Shown in pieces: positions 37,101 to 52,100 of a stretch of DNA of 64,000 bases. The position numbers and the translations under genes were made by a program. Source of the DNA: Pycnopodia helianthoides (lineage: Eukaryota > Echinodermata > Asteroidea > Forcipulatida > Asteriidae); contig CM063243.1 of the NCBI GenBank assembly GCA_032158295.1, positions 13,236,931 to 13,300,930 on the forward strand. Reading direction: 5' to 3'. The stretch's first letter is position 1, and every line of letters begins with the position of its first letter. Under the pieces are notes generated by a model. That model was given only the letters and a program-made list of their open reading frames with translations, was not told where the DNA came from and did no database searches.

Positions 37101-40100
37101 ACCGATTACACATTTGCGTGAATCATATAGAGTCAACATATGAATAAAACGCTCACTGAGTGATAAACTCCAATCGAAAATTGTTTATTCATTTCTCATC
37201 AAATATGGCATTTCAGACATAAATATTTCAAGGGATGTTTTCTACTACTATCATCATTAGACCGTGTAAATTTTATGTAAATCTATGATTAAAAAGTATA
37301 TTTTACAAGTTTTTTTCTTACCAATTCTGTAATGTTCCTTTAAGTAACATGTGACATAAAGTGTATGGCAAACTGTTCCAGATCAACCAATCGACCCATC
37401 CATTAAGCTCCACCCCTTAAGTGTTGACCAATCACAACCTTGGCTATGCAACCTATAGTCTGACAAAAGTCTACACGCTAAAAAGTAAACATGCTTGGGC
37501 GTGTACTAAAAGCACGTTCATGTTGTGAGTGAGGCATTGGAGAGATGCACATGTGCTGCCCACGTGTGCAGTGGGGATGCAGCCAATGCGGTGATTGGTC
37601 AATAGGTTAAGGGGGTGGGGCTTAATGGATCGGTCTATCGGAAAGCTGGAAAAATATAAGAAACGTGTGACATTGAGTGTATGGCAAACTGTTCCAGGTC
37701 AACCAATGAGAAAGCTTCAATATTCCGCTTAGTCAAAATGACTGCACGCATGAATATTCTCAACACGGGCTCGCTCAGATACTGATGTACAGTCAGTGTT
37801 CTCCGGGTTCAATCTCTATGAAGATTACTTACATCTTGGGTTTGTATGATCTTCCACATTCCATAGACAGTTGGCATCTCTTGTATCAGGGCTACAGGTT
37901 ACCTCTTGCTGTTCCCACCCCTGGTAAAGGACAAAAAGATAAAAACTCTTACAGGTCTTAAGATCCTGTGCACAGTGCCGTTGCACAGTGAGCGGTACAA
38001 GCTTAATAGTCACCACAGGCATGGAGTTGATCAACAACAAAACAAAACAACGAAAAAGAAGAAAGAAAAAAGAAAAAAGAAAAAGGAAAAAGCCAGGCTC
38101 ATCAAGACTCCCTTCAGTGTTTTTTTTCAATTTCCAATGGCACAGCTGAGAGACTCAAAACGAGGAAATCAGCTGATCAGCTAAGACGTATCCTGCCTAG
38201 TACCCAGAATGTGGGTTTGAGTTTAAACCATACAATACATACAATACAATACATTACAATACAGTACAATCGATATTTATTAAGGGTTAAAATCATACAG
38301 AGTTATGCTCTAAAGTGGTGAAGCTCAAACATAACACATCTATTGCTGGTAGTAGGCCTTCTTGAATAGATATGATTTCAGGAGTCTCTTGATAGTGACC
38401 ACTGTACTGTTCTTGATGTGTTCAGGCAGTTTATTCCACAATTTGGGGGCATACACAGAAAATGCCCTGTCACCAAATGAAACACAGCGAGTTCTGGGCT
38501 CAACAAGTTAGGTTAGAAGTACAGCAGCTTTCGATAGTATAAAGCGATTTGAAAATCATTTTACTTCAGAGTAATGTGGCTATGGAAAGATTTATCAGTT
38601 TTTATCAGAAAAAAATTGAATCCGAGATTCTCAGATTGTGTATTCCAATTGTGGATTATTGCGTGGACATAACCCCTCCGGATTTTCGGCAATATCTAAA
38701 CAAAAAACGCTACCACCTTTTGAAATGATATTTTCACAGGTTACTTTTATTGTATATATCTACATGTACATTTATATAGGATTAAAACAATCAAACGGTT
38801 CCAAAAACCAAAGGTATACTTTGCCTTTAACCATAGTTTCTCCATGGTAGAAGAGCAAAAAGAAAGGAGTGGTGTGGTGGTGTTTAATGAATGCCTAGTA
38901 GGCTTCCACTGACCAAACACCTCCTGGGAAGTTGGCTCTCTGGAAAGGTTTTAATGGTGCTTAAAAACGTTGACTGCCGCCTACGAGTATATTCGTACTT
39001 ACAGGTGTAACGAAATTCTGCCACTACGAGTATACTCGTAGATTGAAAGGGCTTTGTATTGTTATTTAAATATACTGGCATCACTGAGCACGCAACACAT
39101 CAGTTCTGGCAGTGGTGAGGACATGGCATCCTTAGAATGTGTATGTTCAAATATTTTGTTTTGGTATAGTACCTGTTTGGTATGCGCACCGCACTTGGCA
39201 AATGGGAACGCCCTACGGATATATGACCGGCAGTCAACGTGTTAAATTGAAAAAGCAGAAATCTAATATCAAGAGTTATCAATTCTAAGGGAGGGATGAT
39301 GTGGGGGAGAGGGGGGGGGGGGTCAAAAGTTGTACTCTTTGCACCCTCTTGTATTCATTGGATGTTTTTTGTTTCACAGGACATAGCAGGGGCACTCACC
39401 ATTTAGGGAGTTGTTTACCGGAAGTATAGAGGACACAATCTGTCCTGTAATGGATGAATTTGATCTGAGAGAAGACGGTCCTGACACGTGATCCAACGTT
39501 CTGTCTGACCACCTCCACCTTCCAGATATCATTCATGTCACCTGTACCGTTCTGAGACAGGAGGAGAAAGGTGAGAGGGGAGCAACAGAAGGGTTTTCGT
39601 CAATGCGAGATTAAGAAACTATGTAGACTGGTCGATGAGTTTGTACCGCTGCTAAAGTATTCACTACGTTTTCCAAGTAACTCATAAAAATAAAAATAAA
39701 ACATCTGGACCTAATTTCATAAAGCTGTGAAGCACAAACAATTAGCACAGAGTAATCTTGATCAGTAGAAATAGGCCACTACCCTAATTACCATGTAATG
39801 TATCGTGGCGTGTCGTTGCTGAGCGGTTAAGAGCACCCGACTCAAGCTCTGGTGTTTCTGATCAGCGGAGTGTGGGTTTGAGTCCTGGTCACGGCACTTG
39901 TGTCCTTGAGCAAACAATTTACCATAATTGCTTTGTCCTTCGGATGGGACATTAAGCCGTAGGTCCTGTGTACTAGAATTGGTAGTGCACGTAAAAGAAC
40001 CCGGAACACTTATCGTGGAAGAGTAGGGGTTAACCCTGGTGTTTCTGGTTCACATAGCAAGCACCCTCATTTACAGGTTTCCTCAGGCTTGTGAGCTACA

Positions 40101-43100
40101 GTGATAAGTTCATTTATGCAGCATCCTCGGTTTCATTGCCAGAAATATGTAATAATAATAATGGTAATAATAAGAAGAAGAATAATAATACTGTTTGTGA
40201 CTGGTTTTCTGCTTGTTTTTGCTTAGCCCATTTTCTGCTTAACAGCTTTATGAAATTAGACCCTGCTCCTCAACTTTATTGGCAAGTCCAAGGAGGTGAA
40301 ATCAAAAAAATAAACACGCTAATAAAAAATTTAATTAAAAAAAGGAAATCTAGGAGAGGAGAAGTCTTTGGACTAGTCAAAGCAGCGTTAGGGAAAGACG
40401 ATTGGAATCTGAAATGAACTCACAATGCCGTAGCCAGACACCTGATAATGATCCCTGGTCATCGGAGCAGGTTCAGCATGACTGTGTAGATTCCTCCCCG
40501 TCCTAGAGAGAGGATGGGAACAATACAACACAATCAGCAGTGTTAAAAGACAGGGCTTGATGTTTAAAGGAACATTACAGAATTGGTAAGACAAAAACTT
40601 GTAAAATATACTTTTTGATCACAGATTTACATAAAACTTACACGGTCTAATGATGAAAATAGTAGAAAACATCCCTTGAAATATTTCTGTCTGAAATGCC
40701 ATATTTGATGAGAAATGAATAAACTAATTTTCCGATTGGAGTTTATCGCTCAGTGAGCGTTTTATTCATTTGTTTAATCTATATGATTTCATGCAAATGT
40801 GTAATCGGTTTTTCACTATATTCTAGTGACCCAGATGGCCGATCGATCTTACACTTCTACAGGTTTGTCAGTTTATGTATATGGTGGATTACATAAAGTG
40901 CTTACACTGCCAGCAACTGTTTTGTTTGCAAAAACCAATTCTGTAATGTTCCTTTAAGCTGGTTCGCGGAAGTTTGAAATTTGTGTGCGATAGTTTGAAA
41001 CTAAAGCATGTAAGTTTTAAACTTGTGCAAGGAGCTACTCAGTGCTCAGCTCGAAGTGAGCTGAGGCTAAACTGTCAGACTTTTCTAAAAAATTTACAGA
41101 GTTTTTAGACGTTTTTCCACGAAAAGGTATTTATGAATTTATGAATGGGCAAATCAAAGTGTGTTAATTTGGTTTTAAACTAGTTGTTTAAACAGGGTGA
41201 GGCCTGGTTCTTCATCATTTTACCTCGACTTCGTCTTGGTAAAATTCTCAAGAATCACCGTGTTTAGACAACTAGTTTAAAACCTCTTCAGCGCACTTTG
41301 ATTCCCTGAATAATACCTCAAGGTGTATAATAATGTTAAATAAATACACAAATAATGTTCTAGTGTTGACATTGTGGTGTGTCGTGGCCGAGTGGTGAAG
41401 TCTACTTACCAAATAGACAAATGAGAAAAAATCTTCTTTTTGTGCTTGTCTACATTTTGAACTGTGTGGACAATTTATTACCATTTCGCTCCTGGTCTTG
41501 TGAAGAAATTCTGGTCTAGTACAAATTTTGAGCTACAAGCCCTGCAGTCTTGTGGAAAGACCACGGCACGAATTTGGTGGGAAAACCCACAAGAGTCGGG
41601 GCTTGTAGCTCAAGACTGGACAAAACATTGAGCTTCATCTTAAGATGAGGTGTCTACATCACCATAGAGATTTGTGTTGTGACACCACACTTTGCTCAGC
41701 AGTCAAGATTGGCACACATCTTAAGATCGATCTCAGCGCTTCATAAAATTGAGCCCAGTGCCTACTTTGATAGAGCTATTTAAGTGGGATTACATCAATG
41801 TCGGAAGGTCTATTCCAGCAATTGATCGACGCAGAGTTCCACACGGCTCCACCATCACACTTTAAATGACAAGTTATTGTTCATCTGAAAGAGAAAGAGC
41901 TTTGACTTACATGATGTGTTCTAAGCGTACAAAATCCCCATGGGTGACAAACTGTACTGGCCGAGCTGGATTGAGCTCAACATCGATCTCTTGACGAGCC
42001 ACTGATTATTCTCATCTTTGTAGGAATAGGTTGTGATCTAGTGAAGTGAAATCAAACATACCAAAATAAAATAGTGTAGGGACCTGCCCGGCTAGCTATA
42101 AATAAAGTATTGTTTTGTTCCACCCCCTAAAATTTGAACAGCAGCAACCCCTACCTTCACTCCCATTTTTCAAAAGCCAAACTCAGACCCCCAGCAGTAC
42201 AGCCAGTCTGAATGTAGATGCTTTCTGCCAGCCACATTGTGGATGACTGTTGGATGAGAAAGCACACAATAAAAGTGATTCATCAGAACTGGTTTCATCA
42301 TCCTTTCTCTTACAGAACCCTCCAACCCTTCACCCAGGCCCTGGGTCTACAATAGTATGAATGCACGTTGATGTATGCTTTACATTCCTCCTTTATTGAC
42401 GCCTTACACTGATGCCGCACACGACCACTGCCTGTCCATGGTCTGCTATGGTGGAGATCAAATTGCACAAAACTTGTGTGTAACTGCACACCAAGGTTTT
42501 AGCCAGGATTTGGTAAAGGGTGTTCAAATTCACTGGAAACTTAAAAACTTGATGTCCAAATTGTTCACTTACAACACACTTACATGTAAATGACAGATTA
42601 AGGGTGTCCAAATTTAAAACAGGGTGTCTAAAAGACACCCAGACACCCCTCTGGCTAACACTATGCTGTACATGCGTCGCCTAAAATGCTCACTGCACAG
42701 TAACATACAAGGAAACATACCAGGTGAACTGGGTCAATACATTCTACTAGCTTAGGACAATCCTTCATATATTGTAATAATGGGAGATAAGACTATTAAA
42801 AAGAGCCATTTACAAATGACACAGATAGTTTCGTTTCGTTTTGTTATTTAAATCATTTCATTTAAAATAATATTATTAGTTATGGAGAGGAGGGATGGTG
42901 GGACATTCAATTACAAAAGGTTAAATAATTATTGATGGTTATTCACACTGATCTTGATTGTGCATAAAGTATCTGAGGCAAATTTTATTTATTTATGTTC
43001 TTTTTACAATAACCATCTATACAAATTACTGTACAGCTAATAAATATTCATATCCGGTGCTATACATCAACAATAACTGCTGAATATTCATGCATATAAC

Positions 43101-46100
43101 TCATACCTGTTGTTGTTTGGGTCCAAATTCTTCTGGATAGAGATGCTTATGGGAGTGAAGAAGTCCACCTCCTACACGATGATTCCTTAAGGTGATAACT
43201 GAGCCATATGCAATATCTAACCGCAAAAAAAAAATCAAAGGCTTTATCTCTTTTCTTTTTTGTGTACTGATTTATTATTTTGTTATGCTGTTATAAAGCT
43301 CTCCTAGAGAACTACACCTGAGGGTTTTAAGTAGTGTCTACATCATGCGACTTTGGCTTGGCTATGGCTGTTGGCCGCAATGACAACAAAGGATGTTTTT
43401 CACAACCACACCTTGGGCTTTGGCTCTGGCTTGGGGTCTGTCTGTTTGTTTGAAGCTCCGTAAGAAAAGAGCACGCTTTCTAAACAACTAAGGTGAGCAC
43501 AGGCCCAAGAGCCCTAGCTGTGATTTTGAAAGCGGCCATAGCAGATTGTGACTTTCCAGCCTCCAGACCACAGACATGGAACAAGGTTCAACATCTGAAT
43601 AATTCAAGTATATTCCCTTTGCTTTCCCTTTCACTCAAACTGTAAAAATGTATTCTTTTAAGTAATATCAACATATGCAATAAGCCTTAGGCCGTGTCAA
43701 AATTGGCGGCTACAGATACAGCTGTGGCTAGATTTCCGCATCATCATGCGATGAAGTATAGTACGCCCTTAGCAACAGTAATAGCTTTAGCTGTTGCCGC
43801 CAATACGGATACGGCCTTAGGCGACTGCGGCTGCAGCTGTGGCTGTTGCTAAGGGTGTTGCTATGGGCATTCTGTACTTCAGCACTTGTTTACAAGACGA
43901 TCAGGCCATAGCTGCAGCCACAGCCGCGACTTTGGGCACGGCCTCATTCTTACCTTTGGGCATTGATGCATTGTAGAGACTGTTGCCTAGGAGACTGGAT
44001 TGGAAGTGTGAGCTAAATGTGCGTCTCCATTCCCACTGGCAGAAACAAAGAAATACATTACACAAATTGAAACAGCAAATTATACCAAAGACCTAGCCCA
44101 GAGTTGTAATTCTAAAAACAAATCCCTCAAGAACCACATCGTACCACACCCTCTTTATCAAAATCAGCGTATAATCAGCCACAGAGCACTATTGCTTTAC
44201 CCTTTATAGAGATCTTTCATTCTTGTATAACTATCACAATTTTCCCAGGTTTACAAATATTGTTGGTATTTTTAATCGGCTTTGTTTTTCCCCGATCAAT
44301 CACAAGAGGAACTGGCAGCTATTGACTGGATCATTTTAACCCTGGAGAGGGCACTGCGTTTTACCTTTGATTAAGCACCTTTAAATGCACTGCAAAACCA
44401 ATAAGGTAGACCAGGGTTGGGAGGAGGATCAGGCATGAAGCTCTGGAGAGAAGATGGTAAAAGAGAGTTGTCTGCAGAGGAAATAAAGAAACAAAACAGA
44501 GAAATCCTCGTTCAACGGATCATAGATCTTAAGGTGGTGCAACCATGGTATGTTTCTACCCTTCAAATCACAGCAACCACACATAGGATTGGAGACAAAT
44601 AGTCTGGCACCTGCTTTGAACATGGTACTTCAGTAATCATGACTGCTTTTGCAGACAGGGAGTCTGACAAAGATGGAGCAGCATGATTAATGCCTAGGCT
44701 ATGTTCAATTGGCGGATACAGCTACGGCTAGATTTTCGTGTCATCATGCATTGATGCATAGTACGTCCTTAGCAACACCCTTAGCAAAAGTGGTAGCTGT
44801 AGCCGCCAATTTGGATACGGCCCTATAAGCCCCTTGCACTGACCCAACACATGGCAACAGTCATGGCAACGGTGTGACACTTTGAGAGTCAATGTGCTCG
44901 AAAGATATAGTGCGGGCCTCACGCACCGCGCACACGTCCCCTTCAATGCACACTGCACATAACACTGGTGGAATCTGACTCCCAAACTGATGCTCACAAG
45001 ATTTATCGTGTGACGACGTCAGGTAAAATTGGGTCAATACGAGGCTTTAATTGTGTTGTTATGTAACACCATTACAAATTGCAGTAACAAAATATACCTC
45101 TCAGATTTACATGTGAAGGGATTAAGCCCAAATTTTCACAGGTTTGTTATTTCAAGTATATGGTTGATCACACAAAACATGAGCACTGTCTGCGACTGTT
45201 TTGTCAGCTCTACCAATTCGGTATAATACCTTTACGATAATTATTACATCTACGGTTTCCGTGCAGATGATCTGCCTTTACAATAAACTAAAGAATGAAA
45301 CTGAGTGAGAAATCACATTTAAAAAAAATCAACTGTGGTCATAAACGGATGTCTTAAACAATCTTCCTACCTTTGAGAGGGACAGATCGCCGAGTAACCT
45401 CCACAAATCCTTCAGAGTTATCAATCCAGCGAGGAGAATCACAAATAGACCGACAAATTTGACACTGTTTGGATCCAAACAAGAACAAGTATAAACCAAA
45501 TTTGATTTTTGAACAAATCTTTCTTCAGGACGCAGCTGATGAAATAATTGGAAAGTTATTAATCTTGATCTTACTACAGATCAGACAGCATTGGCCTTGT
45601 GTGTAAACAAATTGAAATATTGAACTGTACAGGTCTTGTCACTTTGCTTACAAAAAGCATGACCATGTACATTGCAGGGTGATTCCTGGCAGGCGAGATA
45701 CTGCACTGGTCATACCGGTAGTTTTATATTTGGATCATAATTACCACATAATTTCAAGAGGTAACAAATAACAGCCGACACTTTTGGAGATGTGGCCCTT
45801 TCTTTATCTCAAAAATTAGTAAAAACTGCACAATGTAACATCTGCAGTCTCCATGAAAATGTAAGATTTTATGTTTTCTTTGCTGTGCACAAACCGTGCC
45901 TGCGGGAAGTCCAGGCCGTGTGGCTCTTCTGTAAACAGGTGATGCCACAGGTCACACGGCCTATTACTGGGACTGTTCCTCAAGATGGGTTAAGACACAC
46001 CTGCAATTAGAAAGTACCTTTACCTGAATGCACACGCCAGTGAGATGCCTGTAGCTGCCATCCAGAGCCACCAGGCTAACTGGAACTGGTCGGGAAGACT

Positions 46101-49100
46101 GGGAATGAAACATCACCAAACAGTAGGTAGACATCATAATGAAGAACAATAAGATGGGATCGAGAAGAATGTACTGGGATAACGTCAGGCAACCCGTGTC
46201 TGTCAATGAATATTACAGCAGTATTAACTTTGGACCAGGGACTCTTTCAAAGTTCAGGTGACTCCTAAAAGTACAGGGTCGACACATTTGTAAAACCCGT
46301 AAATCGATTACTCCTCTATGTTCTCCCATCGTTTGGACTTTTGGACTGTTATTATTTAAGGCCGCCCCTATTAGTTTTGTACTCGAAAGCAAACCGATGA
46401 TGTCTTCGCTCTGTCAAAACACCCGGATCCCTTTTGTAAAAGTCCTTGATTTCAATGGGTAGACCCCCCCCCCAACACATTTGTTGACCCAGTAAATAAA
46501 TGACTTCTCTGTGTTCTCCCATTGTTTGGACTGTTGGGGTGAAAATGCCAATACTCGTTGTTCAGTGTAAAGGAAATCTACCTTAAAAACAATATTGAAC
46601 TGGTTTCAAATAATATCAAAATTCTTTACTGGCCACTTTGTTTTAGGATTTCCACATGAGACTAAAAGCAACTAAATATAAATGTCAATTTCTGTAGGAA
46701 GAGTCGCTTTTGAAAATGAGGTAAATATGTAGATTCAATAAAATATTGTGGCCTTGACAGCCCAAATTGCATGTAGGACATACCGGACCCAAAGTTTGAA
46801 CCAAAATATACTTGTGTGACGCATTTCATTGAAAAAATAGTATAGATCAATCTTTTGTGCTGTTTTTTCCGCACCGCCTTTGCTGGGACACTGGCAGTGC
46901 AAGGTTATGTACACAAAGACATGAGAACACTGTTGTCTTTTTAAAATTTCTATGGGAATGAAGTGTCATCCTCAACGATTTACACAATATACCTGACAGG
47001 ACAGCATGATACAATGATGTAGAACATAACTAAACAGAAAGTGATTACTGAAAATCTGATAACACAAACCTTGCTGATGTGATGCATTTTAAACCCGACT
47101 GTGCAGTATCCGTGTCTATCACACTTAAACTCACCTATCGTCTGCGCTGTTTTCAGGATTCAGTTTAATTTTTTTAGCTGCAAATATTTATGGTCAATGT
47201 TCTACATTGTTATGCCATGCTGTCCTGTCAGGGAAATTGTGTAAATCATTGATCAAAACACCTAATTCACATAAAAAGTAAAAAAAAAAAAAAGGGGTAC
47301 AAAACCTTGTGCTGCCAGTTTCCAAGCATTGGCGGTGCGGTGTGCAGCACTTGTGCATATGGATTGGTCTGTAGAGAATACTTTGAACAGCGCACGTCGT
47401 GTCTGGGTGTGTGTGTGTGTTCGTTCACTCACCAAATATAATCAAGGACGCCGCCATGAGTCCAGCTTGGATGGACTGAGTTAACTCCATCACTGTCAGG
47501 AAGGATAGAGGAGCCACTGCTGACCCTAGTAAGGCACAAAACTGTAAACAGAGGAATGAGGTCACACCATGACTCACATAATAATAACGTAATAATAACA
47601 ATATTAATGTTACATGTACTAATAAATACTGCGCATTTGCCATATAAAGAATGATCAAATGCACCTTACAATAAGACAGACTATAATACTAAGAATAGAC
47701 ATACAAATAAGAAAATAAAAATAAAACAGTAGCAAACATGCATAAACAAAAGTAAAAACAAATGATAAGATTAAACCCTCAGATAGATACGTAAAATATC
47801 ACAACCGGACCAGCCAATGACCAAAAATGTTGAGGGGGACAACACCTCATTAGCACAAACAATAAACAGTGGTAAATCTTAAGAAAACAGAAAAAAACTT
47901 TCTTTAAAAAGTACATTTTCAGATGGCTTTTGATTTTTGTTGTTGCTGCTGCCTGATCATGAGTGGAAGTTCTTTCCAGAGTCAAAGACCAGCTACACCA
48001 AAAGCTCCATCACCGTTCTTTGTCTTAGGACCGGCAATTCACAATACCCTGCCTCCTTCACAGCTTGCCCAGGACAGGCTGGTTTCACAGTGTACCATGG
48101 GAAAAAGGTCCACAAGATTTGGGTTGTCTCGCTGCGCCTGTCGCGCGACAACCCTGCCTGTCATGCCTGTTGTTGACAAGTTTGTTAGTTTTTCGTGTTT
48201 ACAAGCAGAGAAGCAGCAAGGGTTGTCCATGTTATTTACAAGGGGATTTTAGAGTTTTTTCGGAGTATGGGACGGACGAGTTTCCGTTTCTATATTGTGT
48301 TTAGTATGGGGTTGAACAAAGAAAAATTGACTAGAGCGGAATTTGAACCAATGACCTCCGGATTAACGTACCGGCGCTCTACCAACTGAGCTATCTAGCC
48401 CTAGATGTTGGCGGTCTCCCTATTTTGTCAATATCTTTGTTCGGGGTGCCAGTCAGAAGCCATACAACCGTTAACTGCCGTGTAGCCAGGGATCACACCC
48501 AAGTTTACAATACAATCTGGGAAGCAGCAGCCACGGGATCACCTTGAGGGGATGCAAATTTTTTAATTTAAATGTCAAGTAATGAACCACAAGGGAAACT
48601 GACTGGGTAAATTTCAAATAGTATGGGGTTGAACAAAGAAATTTTGTTGTCATTACTTGACAATTTATATTGTGTTTATTGTGAAAACAATTGTCGCACA
48701 ATATACTCTACTCACTCTTGCTTTTGTACATGTATTTCACTCGGTTTCGCCTTGTGAAATGGAACAGTCCAGATTTTAACTTGAGATTCTATTCTGCAGC
48801 AATGCACCACATAAATCCAATATTTGTATATTTTAAAGAACTTGTCTTGCTTTAAAAAAAAAAGCAAGACAAGTTCTCTAAAGAACAAATCTACACAGCA
48901 AAGTAGATATTTATACACATGGTGTTACCGCAAACTGAATGTATATTTCCTTACACTAATATACAAAAAGGACTACATGTTTATTCTCTGAGCACTTTTA
49001 AGTCTTGCAGAGAAAAATAATATATCCAGAGACACAATGGGTAGTAATGGCACCCGCAACCCTCTGCATTCTACAGCATGCTTCAAACTTTAAGAAATCC

Positions 49101-52100
49101 AACAAACTGAATTCTAGAGATGATACAAAAAAACATCTAAACAGCTACAGACATTTTAGCAACTGTTTTTGGTTTTTTTAGCAATCAAATATTTGAATAC
49201 ATTGCACTTACAGATCTCATTCCCATGTAGCTAGTATCATTGTATTCCTGTCCTGGTTTTTCAAATGAAAACTTTCCATCATATCCAGTCAAGGTGCCAG
49301 ACAGACCTATCAGCATCTACATGTACAAGGACGCAACAAAAACAAAGACGGCAAAGGTGAGTTGAGCTTTAACTGTAGCAGTGTCGATTAAATACATGTA
49401 GGTTCAATGTCAGACTGTGTGTTCTTAAATTGACCCTATATATAACGCATTTTTGTAATTTGTTACAACACACCTCGTGCCCTTAAAATGAAAGTTCAAG
49501 TTGTGAGCACCAACAAAATATATATTTGACTACTATATATTTGATCCCCTCACCAAGAAATCTTATGTTTGCCATGGTAACCTGTTTGTTTCTGCTTAAT
49601 AACGAAATTTGTCAGTGCCTAGTGAAGTGTAGAGCTTTTTTATTATGAAATCAAACTCTAATTGATACAACTGAGACATTGGATTCTTCTCATTCAGCAT
49701 ATTTGATTCAATGAAGGGTTCCGGAGAAATCATTACCTTTCCAAGTGGTGGATGGACATCGAAGAAAAACGTCCTGTTGATGTAGTAACTGGCCATTTTA
49801 CCAAAGTGTGTCTCATCCCAACTGTCAAAGAAATAATATGTAATATGAATTGGCGTGTCGTGGCCGAGCGGTCTAGTGCACTAGACTCAAGTGCTGGTGG
49901 CTAAGCCATTAGGGTGTGGGTTCAAATCTCTGTCGTGACACTTGAATCAAGCAGAATGCATGCAGTAGGATGCATACTTATTAACGGGACACTATTGGCA
50001 AGGCTCAGTAAATAATGTGCCATCATGGACGCTTAAAGGAACATTACAGAATTGGTTTTGCTAACAAAACAGTTGCTGGCAGTGTAAGCACTTTATGTAA
50101 TCCACCATATACATAAACTGACAAACCTGTAGAAGTTTGAGATCGATCGGCCGTCTGGGTCACGAGAAAATAGTGAAAAACCGATTACACATTTGCATGA
50201 AATCATGTAGATTCAACAAATGAATAAAACGCTCACTGAGCGATAAACTCCAATCGGAAAATTAGTTTATTCATTTCTCATCAAATATGGCATTTCAGAC
50301 AGAAATATTTCAAAGGCTGTTTCCTACTATCATCATCATTAGACCGTGTAAGTTTTATGTAAATCTGTGATCAAAAGTATATTTTACAAGTTTTTTTCTT
50401 ACCAATTCTGTAATGTTCCTTTAACCAATCATAACACAGTATGCTAATGAGTGGACACTATTTGGCAGCGGACACTTTTTGGCATGACCTTGACTGACAG
50501 TCTTGTATTGTATTTTTGTTGAAATGTTAACTTTTAAATGTTTTTCAGAATTTCTATTGAGCATTGATTTGAAGAATTCTCACCCATGATTGATATCAAT
50601 ACAAATGAGATCATTCATAGGTCTTCGATTTCACAAAGCGCTACTTTAATTTACTAGCATAGTTAGTTGTAAAGTAAGCAGGTAAGACTAAGATTACGAA
50701 GAATAGATTCATCTTAACATAAGACTGTGTAAGCATGGTAAGTGTACTGAGTGTAAGAATACTAAGATGAGTGTCGTATCCCGAACATTACATAATAAGG
50801 CTATTCATTATAAATAGTTTTCCAAGTGACCAGATATTCACTGGACTGTAAAAAGTGTATAAAGGAACGTGGTAGTAATAAAGTGGTTGAAGTCTATCCA
50901 GAGCTCTGCGAAGTATTTCTGTGTATGTCTACTGAATACAACATTTGGCGACGAGGATAGTCGAACTTCTAGCGAACGCACCCCGAACAAACATCAAACC
51001 TTTTCTTCGTTTACGAAGCATACAATTAAGATTATTGGATGTTTCAAATGTACTGTAAAGTTTGGGAAGTACTTGATTGTAACTAATGTATACGTAGTTG
51101 ACCTTGGTACTGATATAATGGGTAGAGATTTGATACAAGCTCTTAACATAAACATTGATGGTGGTACATTATCTTGTAATAAGCTAGACACGGATAAAGT
51201 TGAGCAAAAAAAGGTGAAATCGCAAATTGTACGTGAGTATGAGCAATTGTTCACTAATTTTGAGGAGATGCCGAGTGTGAAAGGTTTTATCCATAAAGTG
51301 AAAGTTGACAGTAAAGTTCATCCGGTCAGTCAAAAGTTACGAAGATTGCCTTTTGAGGCAAGAGAAAAAGTATCTGCTGAATTGGCTAATCTTGAGAAGC
51401 AAGGTGTAATTGAACGAGTAGATTCATGTGAATGGGTATCACCTATTGTAGTAGCCTGGAAGAAATCCGGTGCTGTACGAATTTGTGTAGATTTACGGCA
51501 AGTCAACAAGGCAATAATACCTGACAAATACCCATTGCCTAAAATTGATGAAATTATTTGTGAGTTGCGTAATTCTAGCGTATTTTCACAGTTAGATTTA
51601 GCATCCGCATACCATCAATTGCCGTTACATGAAGAGTCAAGACCACTCACTACATTTTTGACACATGAAGGTCTTTTTCAGTATAAACGAATGTGTTTTG
51701 GCCTAGCATCTGCCCCATCTGCATTTCAAAAGATGATGAGTGTAGTTCTTAATGGGTTGATGGGTGTACAGTATTACTTGGACGATGTAATCATTTATGG
51801 TAAAACTCAGGCAGAACATGATGAAAATCTGAGGAATGTGTTAACCAGGTTACAGAAGTATGGCATCAAACTAAACTCGGAAAAATGTGTGTTTTCAAAG
51901 TCAAGCCTAAATTTCCTTGGCCATACGATCAGTGCTAATGGTGTTCAACCAGATGATAAATTCCAAGCTTTGTTGAATGCTAAAGTTCCTCATGACAAAA
52001 AGTCATTGAGATCATTTCTGGGACTAGCAGGATATTTTGCAAAGTACATTCCTCACTATGCAAATCTTGTCGAACCACTAAGATCATTGATCAGATTAAA

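Noticed and set aside
48329..48401. Possible functional tRNA-Asn gene on the - strand
   Set aside because: Position 33 is not T, the acceptor stem pairs poorly, and repeat sequence follows. A SINE head is likelier.
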